Origin: Symbiodinium natans
Lineage: Eukaryota > Sar > Dinophyceae > Suessiales > Symbiodiniaceae
Direction: 5' to 3'
DNA length: 64,000 bases
NCBI GenBank assembly: GCA_905221605.1
Contig: CAJNDS010000752.1
Coordinates: 1-64,000 of the forward strand
The position numbers and the translations under genes are program-made. The notes under the pieces were generated by a model. The model saw only the letters and a list, made by a program, of their open reading frames with translations. It had not been told where the DNA came from and searched no databases. Below, piece after piece: positions 10,546 through 20,218 of this stretch. Every line of letters starts with the position of its first letter. Position 1 is the stretch's first letter.

Positions 10546-11777
10546 GCAACAAGAAAGAGAAACAAAGTTTCTTGCTTTGTTCAATCGCTTGTTCAATTCA
10601 CACATTACATTTTCATTGCATTGTAATTCAAACGCTCATTTGCTGCACTCTATCAACTGGACACAATATTATTGTAATAGTTTGATTTTCAAGAGCTTTT
10701 AGCACACATGACAGCCGAATGCATGAATTCTACAGTTGTTGCTCTCTTTCACTTTCACGCTTCACTATGCTTGGAGAAGGCACGCATGGAGGGCTTGGAG
10801 TGGGCACGCCATGAAGAGGTCCCGAAAGGGCTCTGGAGGGCGTCACATGGAGAGAGCTTGGAGTGGACACGCCATGAAGGGGCCCCAAAAGGCTTTGGAG
10901 AGGTAGCCCCTTTGGCTCAGGCCGCTATGCTCGAGGTGGTTAAGCCACCAGGGACGCAGTGGAAGGTGGAAGTCCGTAGCTGAAGGTCTGGCTTGCTTGG
11001 AACCCCACACGTAGGTAGCAGCCCCCCTCTGAGACAGCCTGGAGGCGTAGGTGTGCTCGGTGCTGTTTGCTTTGTAGCTGGGGCTTCTTAGCATTGCGCA
11101 GTTCCTTGTGAGCGCCCGCTTGCAAGCAGAATCCAAAGCTTGGCTTTGGATTTCGCACTGTAAACACTTTGCAAGCTGCATTGGCTCTCCCTTGAGTCTT
11201 TGTTGCGTCAACTGAGCTCAGTTGTCCTGCCACCTTTCTCTAACTAGTCGAGACTGAGAACGCCCGTTCTCTTCTTCCACCCAGAAGCTTTTCATGATGG
11301 AGAAAGTTTATTTAACCTTAAAATCCGGCTAGGAATTCTCTTGTAATGAAGGGGGCAACGGCTGGAAAGATAGGACACTTTCCTGGACTTATCTTGACAG
11401 GAACAATGTGAGCCTGTTAATCCTGGTGTCTGCTGGGTCATTCCAGCACCTTACCAGTTAGGAAATCTTGGTACTAATGGTGAAGTGAATAAAGTGAGTT
11501 GAAATACAAGGAAACAAAGTGATGCGTGATTTCAATGAACTTATAAACGGAACAAGAACAAACTGTGCCGTGCACATTATTATTATTTTGCTTATTTGCA
11601 CGGCATTTTTACCATTAGTGCGTGTGTGGGCAACACAACAAAAGCCCGTAAGTAAATATAAGGGCCTTTAATTATTTTGTAAGGAATTTTTAGGATGCAT
11701 GAAAATAATGTTATACTGGCCCGTGCAAAAACCAAGGTTGACCATGCACTTGCGAATCATTCTGTAAGTTCAACTGC
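10546..11777. other. Non-coding interval left of copia-1
   Basis: No convincing gene is seen. It holds an imperfect tandem duplication of about 65 bp (CTTGGAGTGG(G/A)CACGCCATGAAG starting near 10794 and 10858), and an 8-bp-stem hairpin at 11567-11604 (GCCGTGCA ... TGCACGGC around an AT-rich loop). The last 250 bp match the style of the hairpin-rich DNA at 20416-23200; copia-1 and the older poly(A) insertion split what was one continuous tract. Confidence 0.6.
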
Positions 11778-11788
11778 CTGTCATGTTA

Positions 11789-12122
11789 TGTGAAAATCTG
11801 TGTATAGACACGTCTGCGGGATGCCTTTTTGGCCAAGGCGCATGTTTGACGTGCTTACTGTATGTCCGGGACGTACAGGTCTTCCCTGAGCAGTTGAGCA
11901 TGTTTTTCTTTGAGGTTTTGCTTTGTAGGAGAAGTGAGCTTGCGTAGGTGGCGTCAACTGGGTTTTTCCAGTTTTACTTTTGACTCTTGGCTCAAGGTCA
12001 AGAGAGCTGAGAAAGCACTAAGAAGGCAGGACAACTGCACGTCGCTTTGTGTGACCGAGAAAGTGCTGTGCAAGTGCGAAGCTGTGTGTGAGTTGGGTTT
12101 GTGCTGTTTAGAAACTTTTACA
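11789..12122 (+). repeat. 5' LTR of copia-1
   Basis: 334 bp, TG...CA ends. It differs from the 3' LTR at three positions by my reading (TTGAGCATG/TCGAGCATG, TTTTGCTTTG/TTTTGTTTTG, GTGTGAGTT/GTGTAAGTT). It contains TTGGCTCAAG at 11987-11996, identical to the last 10 nt of the dinoflagellate spliced leader and followed by GT. Confidence 0.95.
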
Positions 12123-12134
12123 TGGTAGCGGAGC
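12123..12134 (+). other. Primer-binding site of copia-1
   Basis: TGGTAGCGGAGC directly follows the CA end of the 5' LTR. It is one base away from the complement of the 3' end of a typical eukaryotic initiator-Met tRNA (TGGTAGCAGAG), the usual copia primer. The same 12 nt occur at the corresponding place in copia-2. Confidence 0.85.
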
Positions 12135-12186
12135 GCTGCCGGAACGCCTTGGCCTAAAGGAAAGAGCCACGTGTTGTGTGTGAAGC

Positions 12187-15100
12187 ATGGCAAGTGGGCC
12201 AGCGTCGCCTGACAGACTTGAGCAAGGTCTTAGGGACGGTAGAAGTAGAGGCCAGGGTGTTGAGACTCCGGGGCAAAGCTCAGACCCATGGGGGGCGTAC
12301 TTGCAACAGCAGCAGCAAGCCAGACAGCAAGCAGCGCAGCAGGCGCAACAGTACGTGGGCATGCAGGCACATGCGTGTCAGTTTCCGCCGGTTCCAGCTG
12401 GGGGAATTGACAGTGAGTTGTCCTCTCTGAGTGGGGGGATGGCAGGAAGACAAGCAGGCATCGGGGCTGTGAGCGCAGGTGCGTGCGGCACACAGTCGGC
12501 AGTTCCAGTGCATGGGTGCTTGGGGCAAGGCATGGCTGGTCAGGACGTTTTGGTCCAGATGCAGCAGCTCATCAGCATGATGTCACCACAGCAAGCTCAA
12601 GCGGCGCAAACGGCGCTACAGGAGCAACTTGGAATGCAGGCGCGTGGAGTGCCTGAGCAGTTTGGGCCGGTGCCAGTACCTGTAGGACCTAGGCGAGAGC
12701 AGTTCATGCCACAAACGTCGGGTGTGCTTCCTGGAGCTGGTATGCAGGCTGGCATGACGCAAAGCTTTGAGTCACGAGATGTGTTTTCGCGATCTGAGAA
12801 ATGGTTGGGTCAGCCTCCTGTGACCCATGCAGAGAAGTGGAGCACGCGTGAGCAAGAGGTTGCTGGGTTTGCAGACTACGTAGTGTCGCTTCAAAGTTGG
12901 GCAGCGTTGGCGAGCGTTGTGTTTGCAGAAGAGATAGGCATGTGTGTGCGTTGGCCAGATACGATTTGGCAACATTCGTTGAATGAAGAGCAGAAGACAC
13001 GGTCGGTGAGGCTGTATGGCTTGTTGAAAGCAGCTTTCTTGGACCATGCTAGGGCAACCCTCATGATACAGGCGTTCAGCGAAGGTTTGCCACTTGATGG
13101 GTCTCTTGCAGATCCAGCCAGAAGTTTGGGAAATGTGAACTGTGGGTACGAGCTGCTTAGGCAGCTGGCTCAGCAGTTTTCGTTGCGCAGTAGAGCAGAG
13201 GCCTTGTCGATGCGGTCGGAACTGTTGCACAGGATATTCGCCTTGAGAAATTCAGAAATGAATGCAGCTACGATGGTCGGAGATGTGATCAGAAAGATCG
13301 ACATAGAGGTGTCACGTTACGCCAAGCTGTTGGGCACGCTGCCAACAGCACTAGACAGGCAAGGGTTGAGCATCGGAGATGGAGACATGCTTGTGATTTT
13401 GCTGCGGAGTTTGCCAGAAGAAGCGAAGAAGTACGTTTTGCATCACTCGGGAGCAGAAACGTATCAGTCATGTCGGAGTGCAGCTCTTCGTTTTGAGCGT
13501 CAACAGAGACTCTTCTTGGATCTGAACTTGTCACCAGGAAAGAAGCAACAAGTATATGAGGTGTTTGATATGACAGCATGGGACGATGACGGACAGTATG
13601 AGTGTGCATGGCCTGAGCATGACGGTGCATGGCATGATGTGTCAGTTTCTGCGGTAAGTGCTGAACGGTGTGGTCGTTGTGGTAGGAAGAATCACAAGAC
13701 AGAAAACTGTAGCACAGACATGTCCAAGGTGAAGTGTTTTTCTTGTGGGGAACTAGGACACATCAGCGCGCATTGCAGTAAAGCCCACGGCTCAGCCTCA
13801 TCCTCTGGAAAGGGAAAAGGAAAGGAGAAAGGAAAGGAACGAGGAAAAGGCAAAGATGGAAAAGGAAAGGATAAAGGAAAAGGAAAGGCAAAGGGCAAAG
13901 AAAAGGGAGCAAAAGGTCCTGGAAAGGGCAAGAAAGGAAAGATGTTTGAATTAGTGGAATCTTTGCCGCCAGTGCCTGAGCATCCGCAGGTCGATGAGGG
14001 CTGGGGTGCGTTTGTGTGGGATGAGGGCTGGAGCAACGGTTGGGATGAGCAATGGACAGATGAAATCTGGAACACCGCTGCTGCTGACGAGAGCGTAGGA
14101 GAGAGTTTGCAGTTGAGTGCGGTGTTGCCTGTTGAACAGCCTGTTTGTCTGGAACCACTCGTGATCGCTGGACTGAGAGCAGAAGCGAGAGATGGAGAAT
14201 GGTGGTTGCTGGACAGCGGGGCAGGGGTGACAGTGCTGAGTCTGAAGTATGCAGAGATGTTTGGAGTCTACGTTGATGACTCGAAGAGACAGCATGTGGG
14301 GCAAGAGTTTTCTGCAGCGAACGGCAGCTCTGTGCGAATGCTTGGTGAACGGATGATATCCGTCGAACTCCTGCTCGAGAACGGGAGTGGAGAGAACACG
14401 TGGCATGCAGCAAGCATGAATGTTTGGGTAGGAGACACGAACCACAACATTATTTCCACGACCATGCTTTGTTTTCGCGGTTGGAGTTTTTCTCAGAATT
14501 GTGCCGGGATTGCGCTTGCCACCTCTGCAGGCCTGACAGCCAAAGAGGTCACACTGTTTGGAAATGTTCCCTGGTTGAGGTTGAAACCACTGTTGAAGCC
14601 CTCCCAGGGTTCTTCGAACGAAGTCGAACTTTCCCTCTCCTCGATATCCGCTGAAGGTGGGGTTCTTGTAGCGCCTGTGACACGGTCGACACAAGCAGAG
14701 TTGGCACAGCATCGATTGCAAGGACACACACCGTATCATCCTGGCTGTAGGCACTGTCAAGTTGCCAGAACGGTCTTTCAGCATCGCAAGCGTGTGAACG
14801 GAAGACTTGAAAGTGAAGTCGTGGCAGATTTCTTCTACTTGTCATCCACGGGTGAAGATCACAGGCAGGTCCGAGCAGACAACCTGAGGGTGTTGGTACT
14901 TGTCGAGCGCATGAGCATGATGACTGGTGCTATCTTGACATCAGGGGATCTTGTAGCGACGCGTACAGAGATCGTGAAATGGCTGCGTGAGTTTGGTCTG
15001 GAGTCAGGCTCCTCTTCGGTGTTGTTGATCACAGATGCTGAAGGGGCAGTGTCCGATTTGATCACAGGGGCTTCTGGCGAATTCTCCTTCCAAGTTCGAA

Positions 15101-18100
15101 AGGCAGGACCCCAGCATCATGAAGCAGTCGGAGTGGCAGAACGTGGTGTGCGCAGGATTAAGGAGTCCTTGCAGACGTTGAGGTCAGATCTCAATCAGGA
15201 AGGGCTTGACTTGTGCTACAACCATGGAGGATTTGCCAGTGCGTTGTGCTACGTGTGTGGAAGTTTGAACAGATTCTCTAAAGCGCACGGGAGTGACATG
15301 GCACCTTGTGATCTTGTGCTTGGGAGGCCCAGTCCAAAAGGACCCTTCACTTTGTTTGGAGCCATAGTCCTAGCAGAACTTCCCCAATCAATCAAGGATC
15401 TCGCCCCTAACCTTCCTAGGTTCACCGAAAGTGCCTTCCTGCATCCCATCCTTGGGTCACAGGCCATCAAAGTTCGAGCGCTCATCCGAGTCGAAGGACA
15501 GTTGGTGCTAAAGACATTCGCAGCTACGTCGGTGAAACTTTGTGTACCCTTGACATGGCGTCTGGAACTTGTTGAGGGCATCGTTGGAACTCTTGGTGGA
15601 GGCCCCCAGTTGCCTTCAGCAAGTGAGGAACGCGAAGTTCTTGAGCCACCTGTGTCACTGAGAGCCCCAGCGTCAGGTCCTCCAGCTCAGTGGGTGAGAA
15701 CTCATGGATACACGGAAGGATGCTCAGCGTGTGACAATGCACGACATGGGCGTAGGCTGGGCGGTGCGCATACGAGAGCCTGTCATCGGAGGTATGAACG
15801 CTGGTTGACAGAGTCCATGGCATCTGATGGTGCTAGAGTGGCTATGCAGCCACCTTTGGATGCATCACGTGAAGCCGGAAGTGGATCGGCTGAGGCAGGA
15901 AGGTCCCAGCAGTTTGAGACCAATGTTGAGAGTGATGAGCGGAGATTGGTGTTGAAGGACGAAGGTCGAGAGGAAGTGATGCCGATTCCGGTGGGGATCC
16001 CTGCACCAATGGCGGGGCGCCCACCGTCATCTTCTGAACATGAACCACGACCAGAGAGAGAGCAGCGCTCAGGTGGAGAGGTGTCGACTCGTGGTGTTGC
16101 TTCCGGGAGTACAGGTGATGAGCCAGAGTTGAAGCGTGTGCGGGTAGTTGAGCCAGCATCGCCATCAGCATCATCACGACCTTCACTGCTACAGCGCAGG
16201 CCCGCCAAGTCATCCGAGCACATGCAAGTGGACGAGCAAGGATCAGGCCCAAGGGTACCAGAGCAAAAGGGGGTGAAGAGGCATCCTGATGTTGAGCTTG
16301 TTGATCTTGAAGATGAGATTCGAGCATCAGGACCCCAGGAGCCGAGACGACTCGAGGGCTTGTGCTGGTCCAGCAACGCATGTGAAAGTGTTCTGCTGAG
16401 CGACGTTGTGACAAGTCCGAGCATGTTTGATGTGGAGGTGAACAGCATTCGATTCCGAAATGGAAGTCAGGACGCGAAGAGTGAGAGTTTCATGTTGGGA
16501 GGACGTCGCGTGTTGATTTGGAAGCCTGATGCCGGAGTAGACGACAGTACGTTGGAGGAACTGCCGGGAGATCTTGTATTCTCCGGGATGCAAGAGGAAC
16601 TCACCAACTTAGAGCGTTGTCAGACAGGCAGGGCAATCCTTGAGCATGAAGTGAAGATCCTGAAAGCTAAGAACCCATCGCTGAGACTTATACCCGCTCG
16701 ATGGGTTTGTGCCAGAAAGAATCCCACTCGTGTCAGATGTCGCATTGTGGCAAAGGACCTTGCACATGGCTCGGCAAGAAAGCAAGGGTTTAGCTCACCA
16801 ACCCCAAGCCATGATGCCATGATGCTCACCTTGATCTTCATGGCCACACGTGACATGCAAGGTTGTGCGGCAGACATTGGGCATGCTTTCATGAACTCAC
16901 CGTTGGACACCAAGTCGAATCCCGTTGTGTTGAAGCTACCGCTGAGCATCAGTTCGGAGGATGGCCAGGCTATCTTCTTCTTCCTGTATTGCGCATTGAA
17001 TGGACTGCGGGATGCTTCGTTGGCATGGCTTAAGCTTCTTTCGTCGTTGATCCGTCCACTAGGTCTGTTGAGTGATGCACGTGAGCCATGTCTCTTTGCG
17101 GGTGTTGTGTGGCACAAGGATAGATCAAGCAGAGTGATGATCGTATGCTACGTGGACGATTTGCTAATCGTCACTGATGATCAGTGGGCTGAAGACTTGG
17201 TCTTGAGTGCCATCGGGAAGCGAGTAACCGTAAAGGTGACAGGTAGGGTGAAGACATCCAGTCAAGGTGGCGGCATGGTTGAGTTCATTGGTCGGTGCAT
17301 TCGTCGGTGGCCGGGGCAGAGTGCAGTCGAGGTAGGTGTGAAGCCTGAATACTTGCAATCATGCTTCGATGCGTTTGGCATCCAAAAGGGCACAACCGCC
17401 GTTCCAGACCTAGCAGGTCTACTGGAGAAAACAGGTGCACCGGTTTTGACGTCGGAGGCCTACAGCAGATTCCGCAGAGTGCTTGGAAAGGTTCTCTGGT
17501 ATGCCCAGACAAGGCAAGATCTGAAACTGATGATTGGACTCATCAGTACGCAACAAGCTGCGCCGACACAGAGCACCGAGGCGGCGTTGAGGGCACTTCT
17601 ACGTTATCTCTACACCGACAGACATGTTGCACTGCGCTTGCCGTCATCGGAGTTGAGTGGTGAGTTCTTGGAATGTTCCGAAGATGTGCTGCGGAATGGT
17701 GTGCATGTCTTTGCAGATGCGTCTCATGCTCCATACAGGTTCATCGGCAGAAGAGGGATCACAGGTGGAGCCATCTGCTTTGGAGGAGGTCTTGTGCGAG
17801 GGATCGCGAAAGTGCAAGGAGTGGTGTGCTTGTCATCTTGTGAGGCTGAGCTTCATGCGTTGCAGTATGCTGCACAGGAGACAATCGGATTTTTGCACTT
17901 GCTTGATCGTGTCTTCACTGCCTTTGGTGAACTTCAAGGTTCAATTGATGTGCAGATGAGTGCCCATGCAGAGGACGAAGGTGGTGAAGAACAGCATGAC
18001 AAGATCTACACTGAACTGTTGACGGACAGTCAGGCAGCGTTGGATGTCATTCATGCAGAAGACGTCCCTAAGCGTTCGCGGCATGTGGAGATCCGATTGG

Positions 18101-18936
18101 CATGGATGAGAGAACATCTCTTGAGAGGTCGGCTCAAGTTGCGTTGGCTGAGAGGCGCGGAGAATGCTGCTGATCTCTACACTAAAAATCTCGGAACTCG
18201 ACTCTTCCAAGAACACAGAACGCGATTAGGCTTCATCACACAAGATGGACATGTGGAGGCGTTGTACATGTTGTCACAGCTGCGAGTTTCTCCAGAGAGC
18301 ATGAAGGAATCGGATGAAGTGGCAGTGCTGGAGGTGTTTTGCAGTGAGGATTCGGCCCTGTGTCAGGTGCGTGAATCACTTGGGGTGCCGTATTGCGGGA
18401 TCACAGCCAATGCCGAGACCTCAAGAGTGTTGGCAGAAACCATCAAGGTCACCACTGCTTGGAAGAGCAGAGGGCTTTGGATCCACATTCACGTGTCCAC
18501 GCCTTGCTCTTCAGGATCGCCACTGCGGAACTTTGTGCAAAGATGTACAAAATCTGATCTTGAGTGGGAGGCGTTGATGCGATCTGCAGAGAGGTATCTG
18601 AGGCTTGGAGATGGACGTACGTTCGAATTGCCAAAGCAAAACATGATTTGGAAGAGATGGGGAACACAGAATGTCCTTCGAGCCTCAGGTCTTGTGTATC
18701 CCGTAGATGTGTGGCTGTGCGCCACCGGCGTGTTGAGTCGAAGCGGTCTTCCAGTGTCAAAACGTCTCAGGTTCATGTGTTCACATCTCGAGTGCGCCCA
18801 GAAGCTTTTCGACATGTTTGGAAGCTGCAGTTGCCAGACACATGCCTCGTTCCATGACATTGACTACACAGCAACAGGGAGGTATAGCAAGGTGCTGGCA
18901 GAAGGGTTGGTCAAAGCCCTGAAAGCAACAAACTGA
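12187..18936 (+). CDS. copia-1 Gag-Pol polyprotein with methyltransferase-like C-terminus
   Basis: A single 2249-codon frame from ATG 12187. Gln-rich N-terminus, then a Gag region; two CX2CX4HX4C zinc knuckles near residues 493 and 519 (CGRCGRKNHKTENC, CFSCGELGHISAHC); a Lys/Gly tract at about 540-590 that should bind RNA; aspartic protease WWLLDSGAGVTVLS near 674; HHCC zinc site ending HPGCRHCQVA; DDE integrase with D in VVADFFY, D in LLITDAEG and E in GVAERGVRR (D-x34-E); reverse transcriptase with WVCARKN near 1506 and YVDDLLIV near 1655; RNase H with FADASH near 1842 and LLTDSQAALDV. After RNase H, residues 2045-2249 add a domain with VLEVFCSEDS and HVSTPCSSGSP, which resemble motifs I and IV of C5-cytosine methyltransferases but without clear motifs VI and VIII. 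All catalytic residues of the standard enzymes are present. Confidence 0.95.
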   Translation: MASGPASPDRLEQGLRDGRSRGQGVETPGQSSDPWGAYLQQQQQARQQAAQQAQQYVGMQAHACQFPPVPAGGIDSELSSLSGGMAGRQAGIGAVSAGACGTQSAVPVHGCLGQGMAGQDVLVQMQQLISMMSPQQAQAAQTALQEQLGMQARGVPEQFGPVPVPVGPRREQFMPQTSGVLPGAGMQAGMTQSFESRDVFSRSEKWLGQPPVTHAEKWSTREQEVAGFADYVVSLQSWAALASVVFAEEIGMCVRWPDTIWQHSLNEEQKTRSVRLYGLLKAAFLDHARATLMIQAFSEGLPLDGSLADPARSLGNVNCGYELLRQLAQQFSLRSRAEALSMRSELLHRIFALRNSEMNAATMVGDVIRKIDIEVSRYAKLLGTLPTALDRQGLSIGDGDMLVILLRSLPEEAKKYVLHHSGAETYQSCRSAALRFERQQRLFLDLNLSPGKKQQVYEVFDMTAWDDDGQYECAWPEHDGAWHDVSVSAVSAERCGRCGRKNHKTENCSTDMSKVKCFSCGELGHISAHCSKAHGSASSSGKGKGKEKGKERGKGKDGKGKDKGKGKAKGKEKGAKGPGKGKKGKMFELVESLPPVPEHPQVDEGWGAFVWDEGWSNGWDEQWTDEIWNTAAADESVGESLQLSAVLPVEQPVCLEPLVIAGLRAEARDGEWWLLDSGAGVTVLSLKYAEMFGVYVDDSKRQHVGQEFSAANGSSVRMLGERMISVELLLENGSGENTWHAASMNVWVGDTNHNIISTTMLCFRGWSFSQNCAGIALATSAGLTAKEVTLFGNVPWLRLKPLLKPSQGSSNEVELSLSSISAEGGVLVAPVTRSTQAELAQHRLQGHTPYHPGCRHCQVARTVFQHRKRVNGRLESEVVADFFYLSSTGEDHRQVRADNLRVLVLVERMSMMTGAILTSGDLVATRTEIVKWLREFGLESGSSSVLLITDAEGAVSDLITGASGEFSFQVRKAGPQHHEAVGVAERGVRRIKESLQTLRSDLNQEGLDLCYNHGGFASALCYVCGSLNRFSKAHGSDMAPCDLVLGRPSPKGPFTLFGAIVLAELPQSIKDLAPNLPRFTESAFLHPILGSQAIKVRALIRVEGQLVLKTFAATSVKLCVPLTWRLELVEGIVGTLGGGPQLPSASEEREVLEPPVSLRAPASGPPAQWVRTHGYTEGCSACDNARHGRRLGGAHTRACHRRYERWLTESMASDGARVAMQPPLDASREAGSGSAEAGRSQQFETNVESDERRLVLKDEGREEVMPIPVGIPAPMAGRPPSSSEHEPRPEREQRSGGEVSTRGVASGSTGDEPELKRVRVVEPASPSASSRPSLLQRRPAKSSEHMQVDEQGSGPRVPEQKGVKRHPDVELVDLEDEIRASGPQEPRRLEGLCWSSNACESVLLSDVVTSPSMFDVEVNSIRFRNGSQDAKSESFMLGGRRVLIWKPDAGVDDSTLEELPGDLVFSGMQEELTNLERCQTGRAILEHEVKILKAKNPSLRLIPARWVCARKNPTRVRCRIVAKDLAHGSARKQGFSSPTPSHDAMMLTLIFMATRDMQGCAADIGHAFMNSPLDTKSNPVVLKLPLSISSEDGQAIFFFLYCALNGLRDASLAWLKLLSSLIRPLGLLSDAREPCLFAGVVWHKDRSSRVMIVCYVDDLLIVTDDQWAEDLVLSAIGKRVTVKVTGRVKTSSQGGGMVEFIGRCIRRWPGQSAVEVGVKPEYLQSCFDAFGIQKGTTAVPDLAGLLEKTGAPVLTSEAYSRFRRVLGKVLWYAQTRQDLKLMIGLISTQQAAPTQSTEAALRALLRYLYTDRHVALRLPSSELSGEFLECSEDVLRNGVHVFADASHAPYRFIGRRGITGGAICFGGGLVRGIAKVQGVVCLSSCEAELHALQYAAQETIGFLHLLDRVFTAFGELQGSIDVQMSAHAEDEGGEEQHDKIYTELLTDSQAALDVIHAEDVPKRSRHVEIRLAWMREHLLRGRLKLRWLRGAENAADLYTKNLGTRLFQEHRTRLGFITQDGHVEALYMLSQLRVSPESMKESDEVAVLEVFCSEDSALCQVRESLGVPYCGITANAETSRVLAETIKVTTAWKSRGLWIHIHVSTPCSSGSPLRNFVQRCTKSDLEWEALMRSAERYLRLGDGRTFELPKQNMIWKRWGTQNVLRASGLVYPVDVWLCATGVLSRSGLPVSKRLRFMCSHLECAQKLFDMFGSCSCQTHASFHDIDYTATGRYSKVLAEGLVKALKATN

Positions 18937-18946
18937 AAGGGGGATC
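18937..18946 (+). promoter_or_regulatory. Internal polypurine-tract copy after pol
   Basis: The sequence directly after the pol stop (TGAAAGGGGGATCC) shares GAAAGGGGG with the tract abutting the 3' LTR at 19865-19873. It could act as a second plus-strand primer, or mark the old 3' end of the element before the second ORF was added. Confidence 0.5.
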
Positions 18947-19080
18947 CGATTTGGTTTCATCTTACGCCACACATGATCAAGTCATGTGAGGAGTATAGTC
19001 AGAGTGCATTTTGCACAGTGCGTTTGCACAGCACTTGCGATTCTTTGTAACGCAAGTTTTCTAGTTTTCCCTCGGGCGTC

Positions 19081-19812
19081 ATGGTTGCACAGCCTTTGAT
19101 GAGAGTGGCGATTTCAGTGGCCATTCTTGCGTTGATGAGCTCTGGAGTGGAGACTGCGAGGCCAGTAGAGCTTTGGGGAACCACCTTCATGGGCAGCGAG
19201 CTTGTACAGATGTTTGCTAGTCCGACTTGGGATCCAGTATGGATCATCATCATCGGGTGCTTTGTCAACGGCATCTTGGTTGGTACGCTGATCACGACAT
19301 GCTGTTGTGCGTGGGCATTGTTTTTCCGGATGAGTTATGGGCAGCAAAGAGCTGCTACACAGAACCCGCCTCTGGATGATGACACGATGAAGCCACAAGG
19401 TGCCCAAAACAACTCTATGCCTGAGAGAAGTCAACAGATGAACCCTCGTGAGCCAGATGGTAAAAAGGAGGCATCGTCGTTGAGAGCGAGGCCGAAGGCA
19501 GCTGGTGCAAGGGAGAAGCGTGCAAGTTCAAGCTGCAAGGATAGAGTGGACAAGCGCATCTTTGCTTCAGAGTCTCAGGGCATCTTTCATCACAATCAGA
19601 CGTGTCGTCGCATGGAGGGATCATGGCGAACTATGTGGCAGTGTGGGAACTGTAAGCCAGAGCCGGGCAACACAGAACTGTGTGTGTTCCCGTCCGGGGA
19701 CAAATATCACAGTGTGTACTGCAAGCATGTGGCGGCCGTTACCTCCAACCCGACATGCATCACTCCGTGTTCGACATGTGTGACAGGGAACAGACCTCTG
19801 AGATTGGAGTGA
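19081..19812 (+). CDS. copia-1 second ORF: single-pass membrane protein with two HCCC modules (env position)
   Basis: A 243-aa frame starting at ATG 19081 between pol and the 3' LTR. Residues 7-21 form a hydrophobic N-terminal segment consistent with a signal peptide, residues about 22-53 would be exposed, and residues about 54-82 (VWIIIIGCFVNGILVGTLIT and on to ALFF) form a strong membrane span. The tail is Lys/Arg/Ser-rich and ends in two similar modules of the form (F/Y)H-x3-C ... C-x2-C: H171, C175, C188, C191 and H210, C214, C230, C233, likely zinc-binding. The position matches env-like ORFs of some LTR elements, but no relation to a known envelope protein can be claimed. It lies 145 bp after the pol stop, so it would need its own trans-spliced or internally initiated mRNA. 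Confidence 0.75.
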   Translation: MVAQPLMRVAISVAILALMSSGVETARPVELWGTTFMGSELVQMFASPTWDPVWIIIIGCFVNGILVGTLITTCCCAWALFFRMSYGQQRAATQNPPLDDDTMKPQGAQNNSMPERSQQMNPREPDGKKEASSLRARPKAAGAREKRASSSCKDRVDKRIFASESQGIFHHNQTCRRMEGSWRTMWQCGNCKPEPGNTELCVFPSGDKYHSVYCKHVAAVTSNPTCITPCSTCVTGNRPLRLE

Positions 19813-19864
19813 TCATCTGAAGATGTCGTCATCTGAGAGTGAGGTGAGACAAAAAGATCATCCC

Positions 19865-19873
19865 GAAAGGGGG
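19865..19873 (+). promoter_or_regulatory. Polypurine tract of copia-1
   Basis: GAAAGGGGG ends exactly one base before the TG of the 3' LTR, the expected site of plus-strand priming. Confidence 0.85.
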
Positions 19874-20207
19874 TGTGAAAATCTGTGTATAGACACGTCT
19901 GCGGGATGCCTTTTTGGCCAAGGCGCATGTTTGACGTGCTTACTGTATGTCCGGGACGTACAGGTCTTCCCTGAGCAGTCGAGCATGTTTTTCTTTGAGG
20001 TTTTGTTTTGTAGGAGAAGTGAGCTTGCGTAGGTGGCGTCAACTGGGTTTTTCCAGTTTTACTTTTGACTCTTGGCTCAAGGTCAAGAGAGCTGAGAAAG
20101 CACTAAGAAGGCAGGACAACTGCACGTCGCTTTGTGTGACCGAGAAAGTGCTGTGCAAGTGCGAAGCTGTGTGTAAGTTGGGTTTGTGCTGTTTAGAAAC
20201 TTTTACA
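19874..20207 (+). repeat. 3' LTR of copia-1
   Basis: 334 bp, 331 of which match the 5' LTR by my reading. The spliced-leader-like TTGGCTCAAG is at 20072-20081. It is followed by the target duplication TGTTA. Confidence 0.95.
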
Positions 20208-20218
20208 TGTTACCACCT

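Larger units (their letters stand above)
11789..20207 (+). mobile_element. Complete Ty1/copia LTR retrotransposon (copia-1)
   Basis: The element is bounded by 334-bp LTRs (11789-12122 and 19874-20207) that begin TGTGAAAATC and end CTTTTACA, and by a 5-bp target duplication TGTTA (11784-11788 and 20208-20212). A primer-binding site follows the 5' LTR and a polypurine tract (GAAAGGGGG) abuts the 3' LTR. Domain order protease, integrase, reverse transcriptase, RNase H places it in Ty1/copia. I count three differences between the LTRs, which indicates a recent insertion with an intact polyprotein frame. Two unusual additions are a methyltransferase-like C-terminal domain in the polyprotein and a second ORF (19081-19812) in the env position. 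Confidence 0.95.

Noticed and set aside
11987-11996. A full spliced-leader RNA gene inside the copia-1 LTR
   Set aside because: Only the last 10 nt of the leader match; the preceding bases (TTTTGACTC) do not continue the leader and no Sm site or SL RNA body is recognised.
19081-19812. Identification of the second ORF as a viral envelope glycoprotein
   Set aside because: Position and one membrane span are not enough; no fusion peptide, large ectodomain or furin-type site is seen.
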